From the NCBI GenBank assembly GCA_029168955.1, contig JAPDOI010000215.1, forward strand, positions 376,001 through 440,000: 64,000 nt of DNA. The letters run 5' to 3'. The notes beneath the pieces were generated by a model. It searched no databases. It saw only the letters and a program-made list of their open reading frames with translations, and was not told the origin of the DNA. Position numbers and translations under genes: made by a program. Origin of the DNA: Aplectana chamaeleonis (taxonomy: Eukaryota > Nematoda > Chromadorea > Rhabditida > Cosmocercidae). Shown in pieces: positions 21,601 through 28,780 of this stretch; the first letter of the stretch is position 1; each line of letters opens with the position of its first letter.

Positions 21601-24368
21601 GATCACTGCAATGTGATAGTCGGGGTGAGCTAGCAGCACACCGTGGCTCAGTCGGTTAGGCGTTGGATTACGAAGCAATTGAAAGATGGTTCGAATACTG
21701 TGGGCTCATTAATGTATCATGGCTGATAGTAATGACATTTCTATATGTTCACCTTACTTGTTTTGAGTTTTAACAGTGTCCCTTGTTTTTTATACCTCTT
21801 TCCTTATATCGCAGAGGTAACGTGATATAAACGGAGAACGGTTCACATCAATGAATTATACTAATACGTATATAAAGTTCATATGTATAGGAATGTTAGA
21901 AACTATAGAAATTCCGAGGTTTCGACAATTGCTAGAATATCAAGAATACCCTTACCCTTCTTCCCCACATATGCCACAGAAAGAACCGTCCTTAATTCGG
22001 AGAAACACTTTAGGGGACTTACCCTTCTCCCCCACATATGTTACAGGAAAATCGTCCTTAATTCGGAGAAACACTTTAGGGGACTTTTTTTGATATATGA
22101 CGCTGGAAAAAATTTCGGACAAAATGAAACTTCGTGGACTTGTTCCTTGATCAATGATCAATCTTTTCAGAAATAATTGTTGTAAACAGAAGTGGGTTTA
22201 CCTAAACTACAAAATCCATTGAAGCAACCTAATACGTTAGCGCATGGCTCGAAGACTCAAGAAAAGTGTTTCGTTATTAATTCCAAAATTCGGTGTAGAA
22301 CAGAACCACTCTTTTGAAAACGCATCTTACAAGATAACTACTTTTATTCAGCCTGGCCATTCTGGTATAAATGTAGTTTTCTGGTGCCATTTGGACGTAG
22401 AATCCTAGTATTCTCTCCGCAGCTTCTCTGAAAAATAGAGAAGCTTTTATGAAAAGAAGTTATAGTCGTTTTTCCAAGCCTCGCGGCAAGGCAAGGGTAC
22501 CACCCATCAGGGAATTTTTAGGTGGTTTGTAAGAAATTTTCGGACTCGGCTCAAAACTTGTATGTAGGGGTAATCTAGGGTGCTGAACACGAATCTAGAG
22601 ATCTTTCGCCGAAATTCTGAGGTTTACTGTAGTTTACGGTAGTTGTCATGACATAGAGGGCCTAAACCTACCTTAATAATTTGAAAATTGACAAGTGAAC
22701 ATCAAATTCGTATTCAGCACCCCGAATAACCCCCGTTCAGAAATTTTGAGTCAATTCTGAGACTTTGACCCAACTACCGTATACCCACCGTAACCTACCG
22801 TAATCTGTCGAAAATCGATAAACTGACCTCAGATTCGTTATGAGCACTTTAAATAACCTCCGAAAGTGAAGTTTGAGTCCTAGATTTTTTCTCGAACTTT
22901 GGAGCCCCATGAGGTCAGAAGCTCATGGCCATTTTTGAGGGTTCAGAGGTCGAAATTTTTTTGCGCCCTAACTCAGCCCCAGGGGGTAATTTGGGACGCT
23001 GAACACGAATATGGGGTCCGTTTCCTGTTTTTTAGCGGATTTTGTCAGGTTAGGGTGCATTGACTGGCATTTTACCTACCGCAACCCATTGTTTTGGTGG
23101 TTTTTGATCTACCCGTGAGGACTGAGTGAAATTTTAAAATCTTAAATTGTTTATTTTTACGCCCTCTACAACTCTCAAAAAAACGTTTTTCGAAACTCCA
23201 TTTTTTGTTCAAAGTGATCCCTTGTGAGAGTTCTGGCCGGGATATAGCCGCGAAATAGACCACCAGGCTCCGCAGCGGCTCCGGGTGGGTTATTTATTGG
23301 CTATATCGCGGCTATTGCTCGGCTTTTCGCAAAACGGACAAGACATAGCCGAGCCGCCATTCGGGGTCGCCAGCGGATCGGCGGGGCTTCGAGAGGCTGA
23401 GCGAGGTCCAAGTACATCAAACTTGGGCGTGGGACGTTTGGGCCGAAAAGCTAGAGCGCAGGCAGGGAGGATAGAGGGTGGAAAACTAGATACAAATTGA
23501 GAAATAACTATAATGTGTTACCTTTTTTTCAGTTCCAGATGATACTTCTGTGATATCTAAGGCTTTTCACTCCACAAATTTGTGATAATCTTATTTGATA
23601 ACAAACAAAGGAAATAACATCCTGTGCGTCTCTAGCCCGAATGTTTTGGGCCCAAATGTTCGCCACCCATCAAACTTGGGCAATTGGAGGTGTAGACGTC
23701 TGAATCATGCCTCTGGGATGCGTGGTATACTAACCTGGAGAGCATTATTCCTCGGCTATTTTGCGGCGAGCATTATTTAGCGGCTGTCTCTCGGCTATTT
23801 CGCGACTATTTTTCTGCTAAAACTCTCAAAGATCGCGGAGCCGCAGCGTAACTTTTTAATGCCAATTCCGCTCCAGGGTAGTGCTCCTTAGTCGACTGCA
23901 GGAACCGAATAGAATGAAAATAGAATGACTGTGACATCCTATCCGTGCCATTGCATCGAGAAGCCGCGACACTTGTTTGGGGAGCGAAATCAGAGCTCGG
24001 TAGTCCTTCCACTCACGTTCCGACACATGCCGCGTAATTGTGTCAAGGTTTCTACATGGAATGACTCGTACAGCCGGCACAGATACTTTGCGTGTCTTAT
24101 TGTGCGTTGGCGCAGACTCGGTGTACATATTTTATAACATGCGTGCACCGAGTTTGCGCCAACGCCACAATAAGGAGCATAGAGTAGCGGTGCGATCCGT
24201 GCCGACTCTACGATACCTTTGCTGGCCGTGGTTACAACATTGTAATCGTTTGTTTATTCCAATCGCATTTTCTGATTCAAGTCCTTCTCAGGTTATGGCA
24301 ACTATCCATACAGTTATGGTGCACAGTATAACAATGGCTACTATGGCTACATGACATATGGACGCTGA
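502..24368 (+). CDS. Clc-like claudin-superfamily membrane protein gene (5' end outside window)
   Basis: Seven exons join in phase: 502-646, 801-944, 5331-5432, 7367-7464, 10910-11026, 21010-21112 and 24292-24368, giving 261 residues and a TGA stop. Each exon is bounded by AG and GT. The product begins in an extracellular loop (NYGLFQIC, then a second Cys after SKYGSP) that resembles the claudin GLWxxC...C signature, and a sequon NYSS lies later in the loop. Three hydrophobic spans follow: about residues 88-110 (YVLGLGVVVVCLAVAGIGCA), 118-140 (MFTGVGLLLTGVLLFAVSMA) and 171-193 (GWSLVIAWVGILFLLFSSVF). The loop YVNYLERAVLEMSPFYKSWEP lies between spans 3 and 4. The cytoplasmic tail is rich in Tyr, Gly and Asn. 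The order matches a four-span PMP22/claudin/Clc-like protein (nematode family Pfam PF07062, from memory) lacking only its first span. By family it would act at the plasma membrane or cell junctions; that role is inferred. No promoter is visible because the 5' end is cut off. Confidence 0.85.
801..944 (+). CDS. Clc-like gene, exon B
   Basis: The acceptor is CTTTTTTAG ending at 800 and the donor is GTGAGG at 945. The exon is 144 nt, phase 1 in and phase 1 out. It encodes the rest of the extracellular loop (IGSFSKYGSPCIDNT, sequon NYSS) and the start of the second membrane span (RANVATYVL). The intron before it is only 154 bp, unlike all the later ones. Confidence 0.86.
1022..1218. mobile_element. 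TA-flanked MITE, copy 1
   Basis: The ends form an imperfect inverted repeat of about 70 bp: the left side starts CTGTTGTTGTCTGAGCC and continues into AAATTCCGGTTCGC, and the right side is its diverged complement ending GACAG. TA dinucleotides lie immediately outside both ends (1020-1021 and 1219-1220), consistent with a Tc1/mariner-type target duplication. The GCCAAATTCCGG block is shared with the element at 53445-53713, so they are probably one family. There is no room for a transposase. Confidence 0.65.
2529..3011. mobile_element. AGGCA-family element A, TTAA target duplication
   Basis: The left terminus AGGCAGTGTTTACGATA is mirrored at the right by ATCGTGAACACTGCCT. TTAA flanks both sides (2525-2528 and 3012-3015). 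The interior (483 bp) has no coding frame of note. Perfect TTAA duplications are typical of piggyBac-like transposition, although the terminus is not the usual CCY start, so superfamily assignment is inference. Confidence 0.75.
3016..3492. mobile_element. AGGCA-family element B, abuts element A and shares its TTAA
   Basis: The left terminus AGGCAGCATACACGCTC is mirrored by GAGCGTGTATGCTGCCT at the right. TTAA lies at 3012-3015 (shared with element A) and 3493-3496. The same subfamily recurs at 55239-55706 and, truncated, at 10072. It has no transposase frame. Confidence 0.78.
5331..5432 (+). CDS. Clc-like gene, exon C
   Basis: The acceptor is TTTTCGTAG ending at 5330 and the donor is GTAAAC at 5433. 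The 102 nt join phase 1 to phase 1. They complete membrane span 2 (GLGVVVVCLAVAGIGCA), give a short basic turn (RQSRKAF) and begin span 3 (TGVGLLLTG). An ATG at 5313-5315 is in a different frame and is not needed. Confidence 0.86.
5433..7366 (+). other. 1.9-kb intron of the Clc-like gene
   Basis: Phase-1 intron between exons C and D. The visible content is the inverted-repeat element at about 6465-7040. The overlapping open frames at 5920-6434 run through low-complexity CTCTCG/CCTCCGCTTCGC-type sequence in several frames at once and show no family features. I see nothing else in 5433-6460 or 7041-7366. Confidence 0.65.
6465..7040. repeat. Inverted-repeat element with GGGAA/TTCCC arms
   Basis: The left arm near 6505-6537 (CTGAGATATTTGTGGGGAAG, then TTCCCGAGGACA) is the reverse complement, with few mismatches, of 7004-7036. 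A second partial copy of the left arm starts at 6468 (CTCAGATATTTTTAGGGAAG). The arrangement looks like a foldback or MITE insertion with a duplicated left terminus. A run of G lies at 6541-6551. I could not fix a target duplication. Confidence 0.5.
7367..7464 (+). CDS. Clc-like gene, exon D
   Basis: The acceptor is TTTGTTTCAG ending at 7366 and the donor is GTAGGG at 7465. The 98 nt enter at phase 1 and leave at phase 0. They encode the rest of membrane span 3 (VLLFAVSMACW), the extracellular segment HYVNYLERAVLEM, and SPFYKSWEP, which look like the conserved second loop of the family. Confidence 0.86.
8057..8811. mobile_element. Non-autonomous element with TIRs enclosing tandem repeats
   Basis: The left end (ATAGTAAAACTGCGCAGTAT, from about 8059) is the reverse complement of the right end at about 8788-8809 (ATACTGCGCAGTTTTACTAT). 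The interior carries the tandem array at 8158-8577 and motifs shared with other dispersed repeats (CACTCCGAATAACCCCC). The terminal motif also appears singly near 3660 and 13490, so this is a multicopy family. Confidence 0.6.
8158..8577 (+). repeat. Three tandem 140-bp repeats
   Basis: The anchor GACTCTAACCAAACTACCG recurs at 8158, 8298 and 8438, exactly 140 bp apart. The three copies are nearly identical through ATCGATAAGC, the CAGCACTCCGAATAAC block and AACGCTCAACCG. The near-identity points to a recent local duplication. On the minus strand they generate repeated short open frames that should not be read as genes. Confidence 0.85.
10072..10560. mobile_element. AGGCA-family element, right end lost or diverged
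   Basis: TTAA at 10068-10071 is followed by AGGCAGCATGCAGGCTTAAA and an interior resembling element B at 3016. No matching ...GCTGCCT+TTAA right end is present. The similarity fades near 10550, so the copy is either truncated or too diverged to recognise. Confidence 0.5.
10910..11026 (+). CDS. Clc-like gene, exon E (last membrane span)
   Basis: The acceptor is ACGCTTCAG ending at 10909 and the donor is GTAGGT at 11027. The 39 full codons enter and leave at phase 0: ILKSTTRFNFGWSLVIAWVG, then span 4 (ILFLLFSSVFFI), then CSSNRLK. A longer frame from 10697 runs through this exon, but its upstream part is intronic and does not join exon D in phase. Confidence 0.87.
11058..11598. mobile_element. 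AGGCA-family element, TTAA/TCAA flanks
   Basis: TTAA at 11054-11057 precedes AGGCAGTGGTCAGGAGG. The right terminus CACCACTGCCT is followed by TCAA at 11599-11602. It begins only 31 bp downstream of exon E's donor, so the insertion lies hard against the splice site. Confidence 0.6.
12422..12657. mobile_element. Short (236-bp) AGGCA-family element
   Basis: The left terminus AGGCAGTGTTCACGATA is mirrored by TATCGTGAACACTGCAT. The left flank is CCAA and the right flank TTAA (12658-12661), so the left duplication has mutated. It is a shorter deletion derivative of the 2529-3011 type. Confidence 0.65.
12662..13144. mobile_element. AGGCA-family element, abuts the previous one and shares its TTAA
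   Basis: The left terminus AGGCACAGTACC and the right terminus CTGTGCCT are flanked by TTAA at 12658-12661 and 13145-13148. Its right 80 bp match the first 80 bp of the window. This is a second back-to-back pair sharing a single TTAA, as at 2529-3492. Confidence 0.72.
13150..13560. repeat. Dispersed repeat copy (CTGAACACGA type plus TACTGCG terminal motif)
   Basis: This stretch carries TGGGCGCTGAACACGATTAT and GGGTACTGCGTAGTTTTACT, matching segments around 8640-8870 and 22980. It looks like a diverged copy of the 8057-8811 family with one terminus visible near 13486-13506. Confidence 0.5.
13955..14166. mobile_element. GAGACTGT-terminus MITE, copy 1
   Basis: The left arm GAATGAGACTGTTCACCCAC, continuing into GCGGTCGGTGTGCGTGTC, is inverted at 14128-14166 (CGACACGCACTCC ... 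ACAGTCTCATTC). The same termini occur at 17711-17864. There is no coding capacity. A target duplication is not evident. Confidence 0.65.
14333..14362 (+). CDS. Possible 30-nt cassette exon of the Clc-like gene
   Basis: An acceptor GCGATTCCAG ends at 14332 and a strong donor GTAGGT starts at 14363. The ten codons read NSFDEKQVRY and keep phase 0 on both sides, so it could be spliced between exons E and F to give ...NRLK-NSFDEKQVRY-KEEG.... The charged sequence suits a juxtamembrane cytoplasmic helix. Exons E and F also join without it, so it could equally be chance. Confidence 0.4.
14961..15258 (+). repeat. Pair of ~45-bp direct repeats
   Basis: The block GAACTCGGAAAGTGGGATGC plus AGGCTATCTTTGA at 14972-15006 recurs as GAGCTCGGAAAGTGGAATGC plus AGGTTATCTTTGA near 15226-15258, about 255 bp apart. 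The second copy runs directly into the TTGA-flanked element. I see no gene in 14400-15250. Confidence 0.6.
15259..15735. mobile_element. AGGCA-family element with TTGA target duplication
   Basis: The left terminus AGGCACAGTCCAACCTCG is mirrored by GCTTGGACTGTGCCT. The flanking 4-mers are TTGA on both sides (15255-15258 and 15736-15739). An identical non-TTAA duplication shows that the target is 4 bp with TTAA preferred rather than absolute, unless both flanks mutated alike. Confidence 0.7.
17711..17864. mobile_element. GAGACTGT-terminus MITE, copy 2
   Basis: The left arm GAGATTGTCTGCCCACGCGG continues into TCGGCGTGCGTGTCGAG and is inverted near 17824-17864 (GACCGCGTGGGCGGACAGTC). The arms are about 40 bp with few mismatches. 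Its sequence aligns with the copy at 13955-14166. Confidence 0.68.
20248..20695. mobile_element. Inverted-repeat element around CTCACAAAGCGC
   Basis: The segment 20248-20330 (GCTCACAAAGCGCCGCATCG and CATAACTCCTTTCAAAAT) is inverted at about 20612-20695 (AAAGAAGTTATGACGTTGC and GCGCTTTGTGAGCGC). The arms are roughly 80 bp and about 80% matching by eye. The interior has no coding frame. Confidence 0.6.
21010..21112 (+). CDS. Clc-like gene, exon F (cytoplasmic tail)
   Basis: The acceptor is ATGTTTCAG ending at 21009 and the donor is GTAAAT at 21113. Phase 0 in, phase 1 out. It encodes KEEGNALSAKHGAYMMNNYY followed by DKGAMVPYGYNTYA. The compositional shift to Tyr/Gly/Asn continues smoothly into the last exon, which supports the join. 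Confidence 0.84.
21641..21712 (+). pseudogene. tRNA-like sequence (pseudo-tRNA or SINE head)
   Basis: An A-box-like TGGCTCAGTCGG (21644-21655) and a B-box-like GGTTCGAATAC (21688-21698) are spaced as in a tRNA gene. The T stem and acceptor stem do not pair convincingly, so a functional tRNA is unlikely. A tRNA-derived SINE promoter or decayed tRNA fits better. Confidence 0.4.
21961..22090 (+). repeat. Two direct ~60-bp repeats
   Basis: The block CCCCACATATG, then TCCTTAATTCGGAGAAACAC and TTTAGGGGAC, occurs twice, near 21963-22020 and 22029-22085. The spacing is about 66 bp. It produces the two repeated frames on both strands but shows no coding character. Confidence 0.7.
22480..23060. repeat. 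Dispersed nematode repeat (CTGAACACGAATCT / CAGCACCCCGAATAACCCC type)
   Basis: Blocks such as GGGTGCTGAACACGAATCTA, TTTACTGTAGTTTACGGTAG and CAGCACCCCGAATAACCCCC recur in the same order near 26045-26340 and 27770-28060, with weaker traces at 8230-8545 and 60310-60350. The repeated alternation of GCTGAACACGAAT and its complement ATTCGTGTTCAGC suggests an internally inverted structure. No protein is encoded. Confidence 0.65.
23226..23330. repeat. GATATAGCCGCGAAATA palindrome-rich segment
   Basis: GGATATAGCCGCGAAATA at 23239-23256 is mirrored by TATTTATTGGCTATATCGCG at 23290-23309, enclosing CTCCGCAGCGGCTCCGGG. A related CGGCTATTT/CGCGACTATT stretch occurs at 23752-23815. This could be a small foldback element abutting the long inverted arm. 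Confidence 0.5.
24073..24205. mobile_element. Hairpin MITE
   Basis: The left arm CCGGCACAGATACTTTGCG ... TTGTGCGTTGGCGCAGACTC is the near reverse complement of GAGTTTGCGCCAACGCCACA ... GATCCGTGCCG. The loop is about 20 bp (CATATTTTATAACATGC). A related half-palindrome with CTCGGTGCACGTAC lies near 32507-32556. Confidence 0.65.
24292..24368 (+). CDS. Clc-like gene, last exon
   Basis: The acceptor is CCTTCTCAG ending at 24291. Joined to exon F it reads GYGNYPYSYGAQYNNGYYGY then MTYGR and TGA (24366-24368). The Tyr/Gly repeat-like tail matches exon F in composition. No AATAAA lies in the next few hundred bases; the nearest clear AATAAA downstream is near 25605, so the polyadenylation site is uncertain. 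Confidence 0.83.
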
Positions 24369-26460
24369 GGCGGCTGCAGTGATTCACAGTTTAGCACTGC
24401 TGATGCAGCTCACAACGTTGTTAGCTTGAAGCAGATGCTCATGAGCTGTAGTTTGAAACCAACATCAAACTCTTCTTCATCGTCTGATTCTTGTCCGATC
24501 GCCCACCCTCAAAAACGTGTCTCCATTTATCATCGTGTCATGTTACGTTTCATTATTATGAAAGAGTTCGTTTAGAAGAAATATTTATTGAGGATGAATT
24601 TGACATCTGACAATCCTATGGTCAGGATTTAACTTTGTTTGTAGACAAATTATGAGCTGCCTGAGAGACGGTTCATACTTTCCGCAACGCGAAGCGATGT
24701 TTATCATCAATATCAACCGAGGATCGAAAGACTCGCTGTCGCGCTTCGCGGAATTTACGACCCTAGCCTGATTCATGCGCTCGATTGTATTGTGAATTCG
24801 GATTTCAAATTTATCAACGAATCCTTTCTAGTAGGGTCTCGTGTTACCGGGAACTCATGTGACGCGTCCCCATATGCTTCGCCAAGATTCATGCCTCGTT
24901 TACGAATTACAGTTTTGTTGTTTTCATTGTATCGATAAGTGTGTAGATCACAGTTTTATGTCCTTCACATTACGTCCATACTTTCTGGTGGTCCTCTTGC
25001 CTTTCTGTGTCGTAATGCCTTCCAGATGTCTTGACGAAGGCCCCCGTCAGACCCGGTCGATGCGCACCGAAACAGTGACAGACGGGTGCGCAAAATCTAC
25101 CCAAGGGGTCCGTTTGAGACCGTCTGCTTGGGTCCGCAGTTCACCCAGTCGATACTGGTGTTCTACGCGCACACACCGGCAGGGTCAATGCACCCCAGGT
25201 CGGTTTTTCCGCCCCGGACTCACGTCAGTCGGTTTCTCTAACAAGTCTGACGGGGGCCAAATCAGTAATTCCACTGTCTTCCTCATTTAGGATTAATCGA
25301 TACTACTTATAATGGTATGTTTTTGTACAGTTCGTTATGATTTCTTGTCGCTCAATTTGTTCATTCAGCTGGACTTGCATTCATTTATTGTCAGAGAATA
25401 ATTTAATTTTTACTAAATATTGTCTTTTTTGTTCAAGAGATTAGGTAGATAGGGTGTGACCCGTTAATGCTATAAATCTCAAAACATTCTTATGCCTTGC
25501 GTAACCTTTTTGCAATCCTCTAGTATTGACCATGATCCTCCCGTGTCTAATGCCTATATGACCGCTAGTTGGCGCGTATTCTCATCTATCATTTGAGGAG
25601 AAGAATAAAGTTTCACGCAATGTACTCATGAAGTCGTGGAAGGTTGTCTCCGATTACAAATTCACTATATTGAAAACATAGGAAGCATAAATAAAACGAC
25701 ATTGTATATTTTATGGTGCAGGGGCAGATGGGAGTACGGGGCGGAGTTCGTCCCTCTGCCATCGAATCAGCAACGTCTCGGGGTGGAGAGACCTTCGCCG
25801 ATTCGTTGCTGAAGAGATAAACGCGGCGCTGCACTCCAATCACCACCCTTACTATTGGCCCTCTACATCACATTGATTCTCCACGTTGCTCAGCTTGAAT
25901 CTAACTAGGGAAGTGGAATATGCCCTCCTCAGCTGCCTTGAATCACCCTAGTAAAGTTTAGGCGTTTTTCGAAGTCGGCAAGCTAAGATACTCATCAGAC
26001 AATTTGTAGGATGCCCTGAATTTTGTCCCGGATTCTGCTCAAAATCTAGGGTGCTGAACACGAATCTGAGGTCCGCTGGTGAAATTTCTCAGGCTCAAAG
26101 TAGGTTAAGTAGGTACCATGCCACTTCGAGAGCAAAACCTAACTAAGTTTTTTCGAGAATCGACAAGTGGGCTACAAATTCATACTGAGCACCCCGAATA
26201 GGTCGGAAAATTGAGTCAAATTTGAGACTCACCGAACTACATGCCTCATACCCATCATAGTCTACCGTAAGCTGTACCGTAAGCTGTCAAACTTCGATAA
26301 GCTGACCTCTGATTTGGGTTAAGCAGTCCAAGTAATTCTCAGAGAATCAATTCGAGCCAAGTCTATCGCAGTATTCGAAAAATCGTCAAAAATCGCGTTT
26401 TGTCCTCAAATTGTTTCCCCGATGCAGAGTTTTGAACGGATTTAGTGGACTACTTTTGAA
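24369..26460. other. Region downstream of the Clc-like gene
   Basis: It probably starts with the 3'UTR. It contains the TIR element at 25039-25258, a copy of the CTGAACACGA repeat at 26040-26350, and an AATAAA signal near 25605. I see no other gene. The frame at 24841-25290 runs into the MITE and is not credible. Confidence 0.55.
25039..25258. mobile_element. MITE with perfect 14-bp TIRs
   Basis: GGCCCCCGTCAGAC at 25039-25052 is perfectly inverted as GTCTGACGGGGGCC at 25245-25258. The 220-bp element is GC-rich compared with its surroundings and repeats GGGTCCG/GGGTGCG motifs internally. A target duplication cannot be fixed. Confidence 0.68.
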
Positions 26461-26498
26461 AATCTACCATTGAACCTGTTCAGGAACACTCCCACCGC

Positions 26499-26815
26499 GT
26501 CCCGGCCACTTTTACAGGCGCTCTACGCACTCCCATGTTGGGTCCCGGCCACTTTTATCGGCGCTCTGCGCCCTCCCATTTGAGTCCCGGCCATTTTTAC
26601 TGCGCTCTGCGCACTCCCACCGGGTCCCGGCCACTTTTTCAGGCGCTGTGCGCTGTCCCATTTCGGTCCCGGCCACTTTTACGGCTCTCTACGCACTCCC
26701 ATTGGGTCCCGGCCACATTTACCTGTGCTTTGCGCACTCCCATTTTGGGTGCCGTCCACTTTTACCGGCGCTCTGCGCTCTACCACTTGGGTCCCGGTCA
26801 CTTTTACCGGGCTTA
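26499..26815 (+). repeat. 42-bp GC-rich minisatellite, about eight units
   Basis: The anchor GTCCCGGCCACTTTTAC recurs at 26499, 26542, 26584, 26624, 26666, 26706, 26749 (as GTGCCGTCC) and 26791, with spacing 40-43 bp. Each unit also has GGCGCTCTGCGCACTCCCA. Two further units lie at about 28876-28960 in the same orientation. Open frames here are repeat artefacts. Confidence 0.85.
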
Positions 26816-26910
26816 AGCCTCGCAGACACAGTGCACGTGGGACATGGCGTCGAATATATGACCTTGTGTGCACCCACGGACGCGATACACTGAGTTTTAC
26901 GCGCAAATCA
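26811..26910 (+). repeat. 100-bp segment, inverted partner of 28781-28874
   Basis: The sequence from GCTTAAGCCTCGCAGACACA through GCGTCGAATATATGACCT to TTTTACGCGCAAATC reappears in reverse complement at 28781-28874. Each copy directly abuts minisatellite units. In translation both give a related peptide (KPRRHS..GTWRRIYDLV), possibly transposon-derived. Confidence 0.75.
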
Positions 26911-27189
26911 GGATTTTTTTCTGAATCCGTGCTGCTTGAAGATTTTTGGGGTTTTTCGGAGTGTTGACGAATTGCAGAAGAAGTTTCTATGATTTTACCG
27001 CCTTGTGCAGAGAATACTTTGTCTGCGGCGCTAGATTAATTTTTTTTTCGATTTGAGGTAATTTTAATCCGAAACGTCAATTACTATTACTTTAACTTGG
27101 TCTAAAAATGAAAAATCTTGTACAGCATTATCAAATCAAACTTCCTTCTCCTCTCCGCTCAAGTCATGAGCCCTAGCACGGCGTTTTTG

Positions 27190-27570
27190 CCTAAATGAGC
27201 CAGACTTCCAGCGTAATTGAAGCCACTGGTCTTTATAGGTACCCAACGCGTGAAATTCCGCTGCACACTCTCAAGCACCTCCATTGACTTCAACTTAATC
27301 GGGTTGAACACCCGTATCCCAGAAGAGGTCTACTACATGACTCGAATACGTCGACAAGAATACCAGAATTAGTGGTTGAGAGCGCCCTGAACACGCTGTG
27401 CATCATTTTATTGGCCTTTGAAGCCACCAGATTACAGTGATAGTCAAAACTGTGTTCTTCACCTTTAATGAGAAACCCCAGGTCTGGTTGTCGTGGAACT
27501 ATTTCGTTGGAATCCATGCTGGCACTCAGAGGTGATAGAGAACCCCTCTAACTTGGGACCGCTTTACCTA
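27190..27570 (-). pseudogene. LINE reverse transcriptase 3' fragment (frameshifted)
   Basis: On the minus strand 27290-27517 reads DLGFLIKGEEHSFDYHCNLV then ASKANKMMHSVF and SRPLLGYGCST. A frameshift near 27310 continues as FNPIKLKSMEVLESVQRNFT. DLG(V/F), the SKA block, RP.LEYG and LESVQ..FTR are typical of the thumb region after the YADD core of jockey/CR1-like non-LTR elements. The piece is inactive and short, and the YADD core is missing. Its upstream neighbour on the minus strand lies at 28413-28780. Confidence 0.75.
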
Positions 27571-27689
27571 TCCTGTGGAGATTTGGAAAACCCTGTTGTC
27601 GTCGCTGTAGGTTTGTGACAGTACATAAATGACCCGGGATTGAAGTTCCCTATATGGCTGCGGGCATTTAGAAAAACGGTATTTAAATT

Positions 27690-28260
27690 AAAACAACCTC
27701 ATTAGGGAATTTTTGGGGTGTTTAGGAAAATTTTTCGGATTCGGCTTCAAACTTCCAACTGGGGGTTATTTAGAACGCTGCACCCGAATCTAGAGTCTAT
27801 TCTTCGCTAGATTCAGGTTTACTGTAGATTACGGTATGCATAATGCCTTTCAATTGGCGTTACTTACCTTAATATTTCGAAAATCGGAAAATGGACCTCA
27901 AATTTGTGTTGAGCGTCCCAAATAACACCCACAGAGAAATTTGGAGTGGGATCTGAAACTATGACCGAGGTACCGTTTACCAACGGCTACCGTAATTCAA
28001 GGAAAACCGATAAACCGACCACAGATTTGTGTTAAGCAGCCCAAATAACCCCCATGTAGAAGTTTTAAGACGATTTTATCGTGGTATTCTCAAAATCGTC
28101 AAAAGTCGCGTTTTGCCACAAAAATTTCCCCTATTTTGAAGCTTCAGATCAAATCAGACGGAATTTCTCGAATATCGACAAATGGGCCTCAGATTCGTAA
28201 TCAGCGCCCAAAACAACCCCAAGAAATAGTTTTAGGCTCAACTCGAAACAATTTTTTGAG
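27690..28260. repeat. CTGAACACGA-type dispersed repeat inside the broken LINE
   Basis: TAGAACGCTGCACCCGAATC, TTTACTGTAGATTACGGTA and CCCAAATAACCCCC follow the same order as at 22560-22740 and 26045-26340. It occupies the place where the LINE's catalytic core should be, so it either inserted there or joins two LINE deletions. Confidence 0.6.
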
Positions 28261-28412
28261 CACCCTAAAAGTTGCCATTCTTGTATCTTTTTTCTCTTCT
28301 AATAGCCATGGAAATGCCCAGTTTCTGAAATCTCCATGGCATTGATGGGATTAGTAAAACGGGTTATCAATGCAGTGTCCCATGCCTAAAAATATCAAAA
28401 CATGGTTTTATA

Positions 28413-28780
28413 AGAGCCCTCGGGAAGTGCAGGGTATGCACTAGTACGTGATCCATTATTCTTCTCTTCAGCACCTTTTCAAACAACCTAGCAAAAATCG
28501 AGGTGATACGAATGGGTCGAGAATTTTTAGGGTTAGTAGATAGTTTCTTCTTAAGAATGGGAGTTAAAATTGAAGTACGCTAGCGGCTTGGAACATCAGC
28601 TACCATGAACTTAGGTTAAAAACATGAGCGAGCGGGACCACCTTTTCTATGAACTGCACGGGGATATGGTCCGGTGTATCTGATAGTGAGAACGAAGTCG
28701 GCCATTTAATGAAGAGCTTCGATTGTTCCACTGGATACTGTGAAAACTTTAGGTTATCCGTGTTATTGCGGTTAATTAAC
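28413..28780 (-). pseudogene. LINE reverse transcriptase 5' fragment (frameshift and stop)
   Basis: Minus strand: one frame gives TPDHIPVQFIEKVVPLAHVF, and after a frameshift near 28605 the next gives RTSILTPILKKKLSTNPKNS then RPIRITSIFARLFEKVLKRR. NPKNxRPI..TS..ARLFEK is the first conserved RT block of jockey/CR1-like LINEs. A TAG stands just before RTS where Trp is normal in this family. With 27190-27570 it represents one or two decayed copies. Confidence 0.78.

Larger units (their letters stand above)
21291..23226. mobile_element. 1.9-kb element with ~127-bp inverted arms
   Basis: The left arm 21291-21417 (CAAGGGACCACTTCGAAC ... CACGGGTAGATCAAAAAC) is inverted at 23101-23226 (TTTTTGATCTACCCGTGAGG ... 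AAAGTGATCCCTTGTG). There is no long open frame between the arms. The interior combines a tRNA-like sequence and a CTGAACACGA-type repeat, so it is a composite, non-autonomous element. Confidence 0.65.
21113..24291 (+). other. 3.2-kb intron of the Clc-like gene
   Basis: Phase-1 intron. It holds a long inverted-repeat element (21291-23226) that itself encloses a tRNA-like segment and a dispersed repeat, plus palindromic GC-rich sequence at 23238-23325 and a hairpin MITE at 24073-24205. No further exon is seen. Confidence 0.65.
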
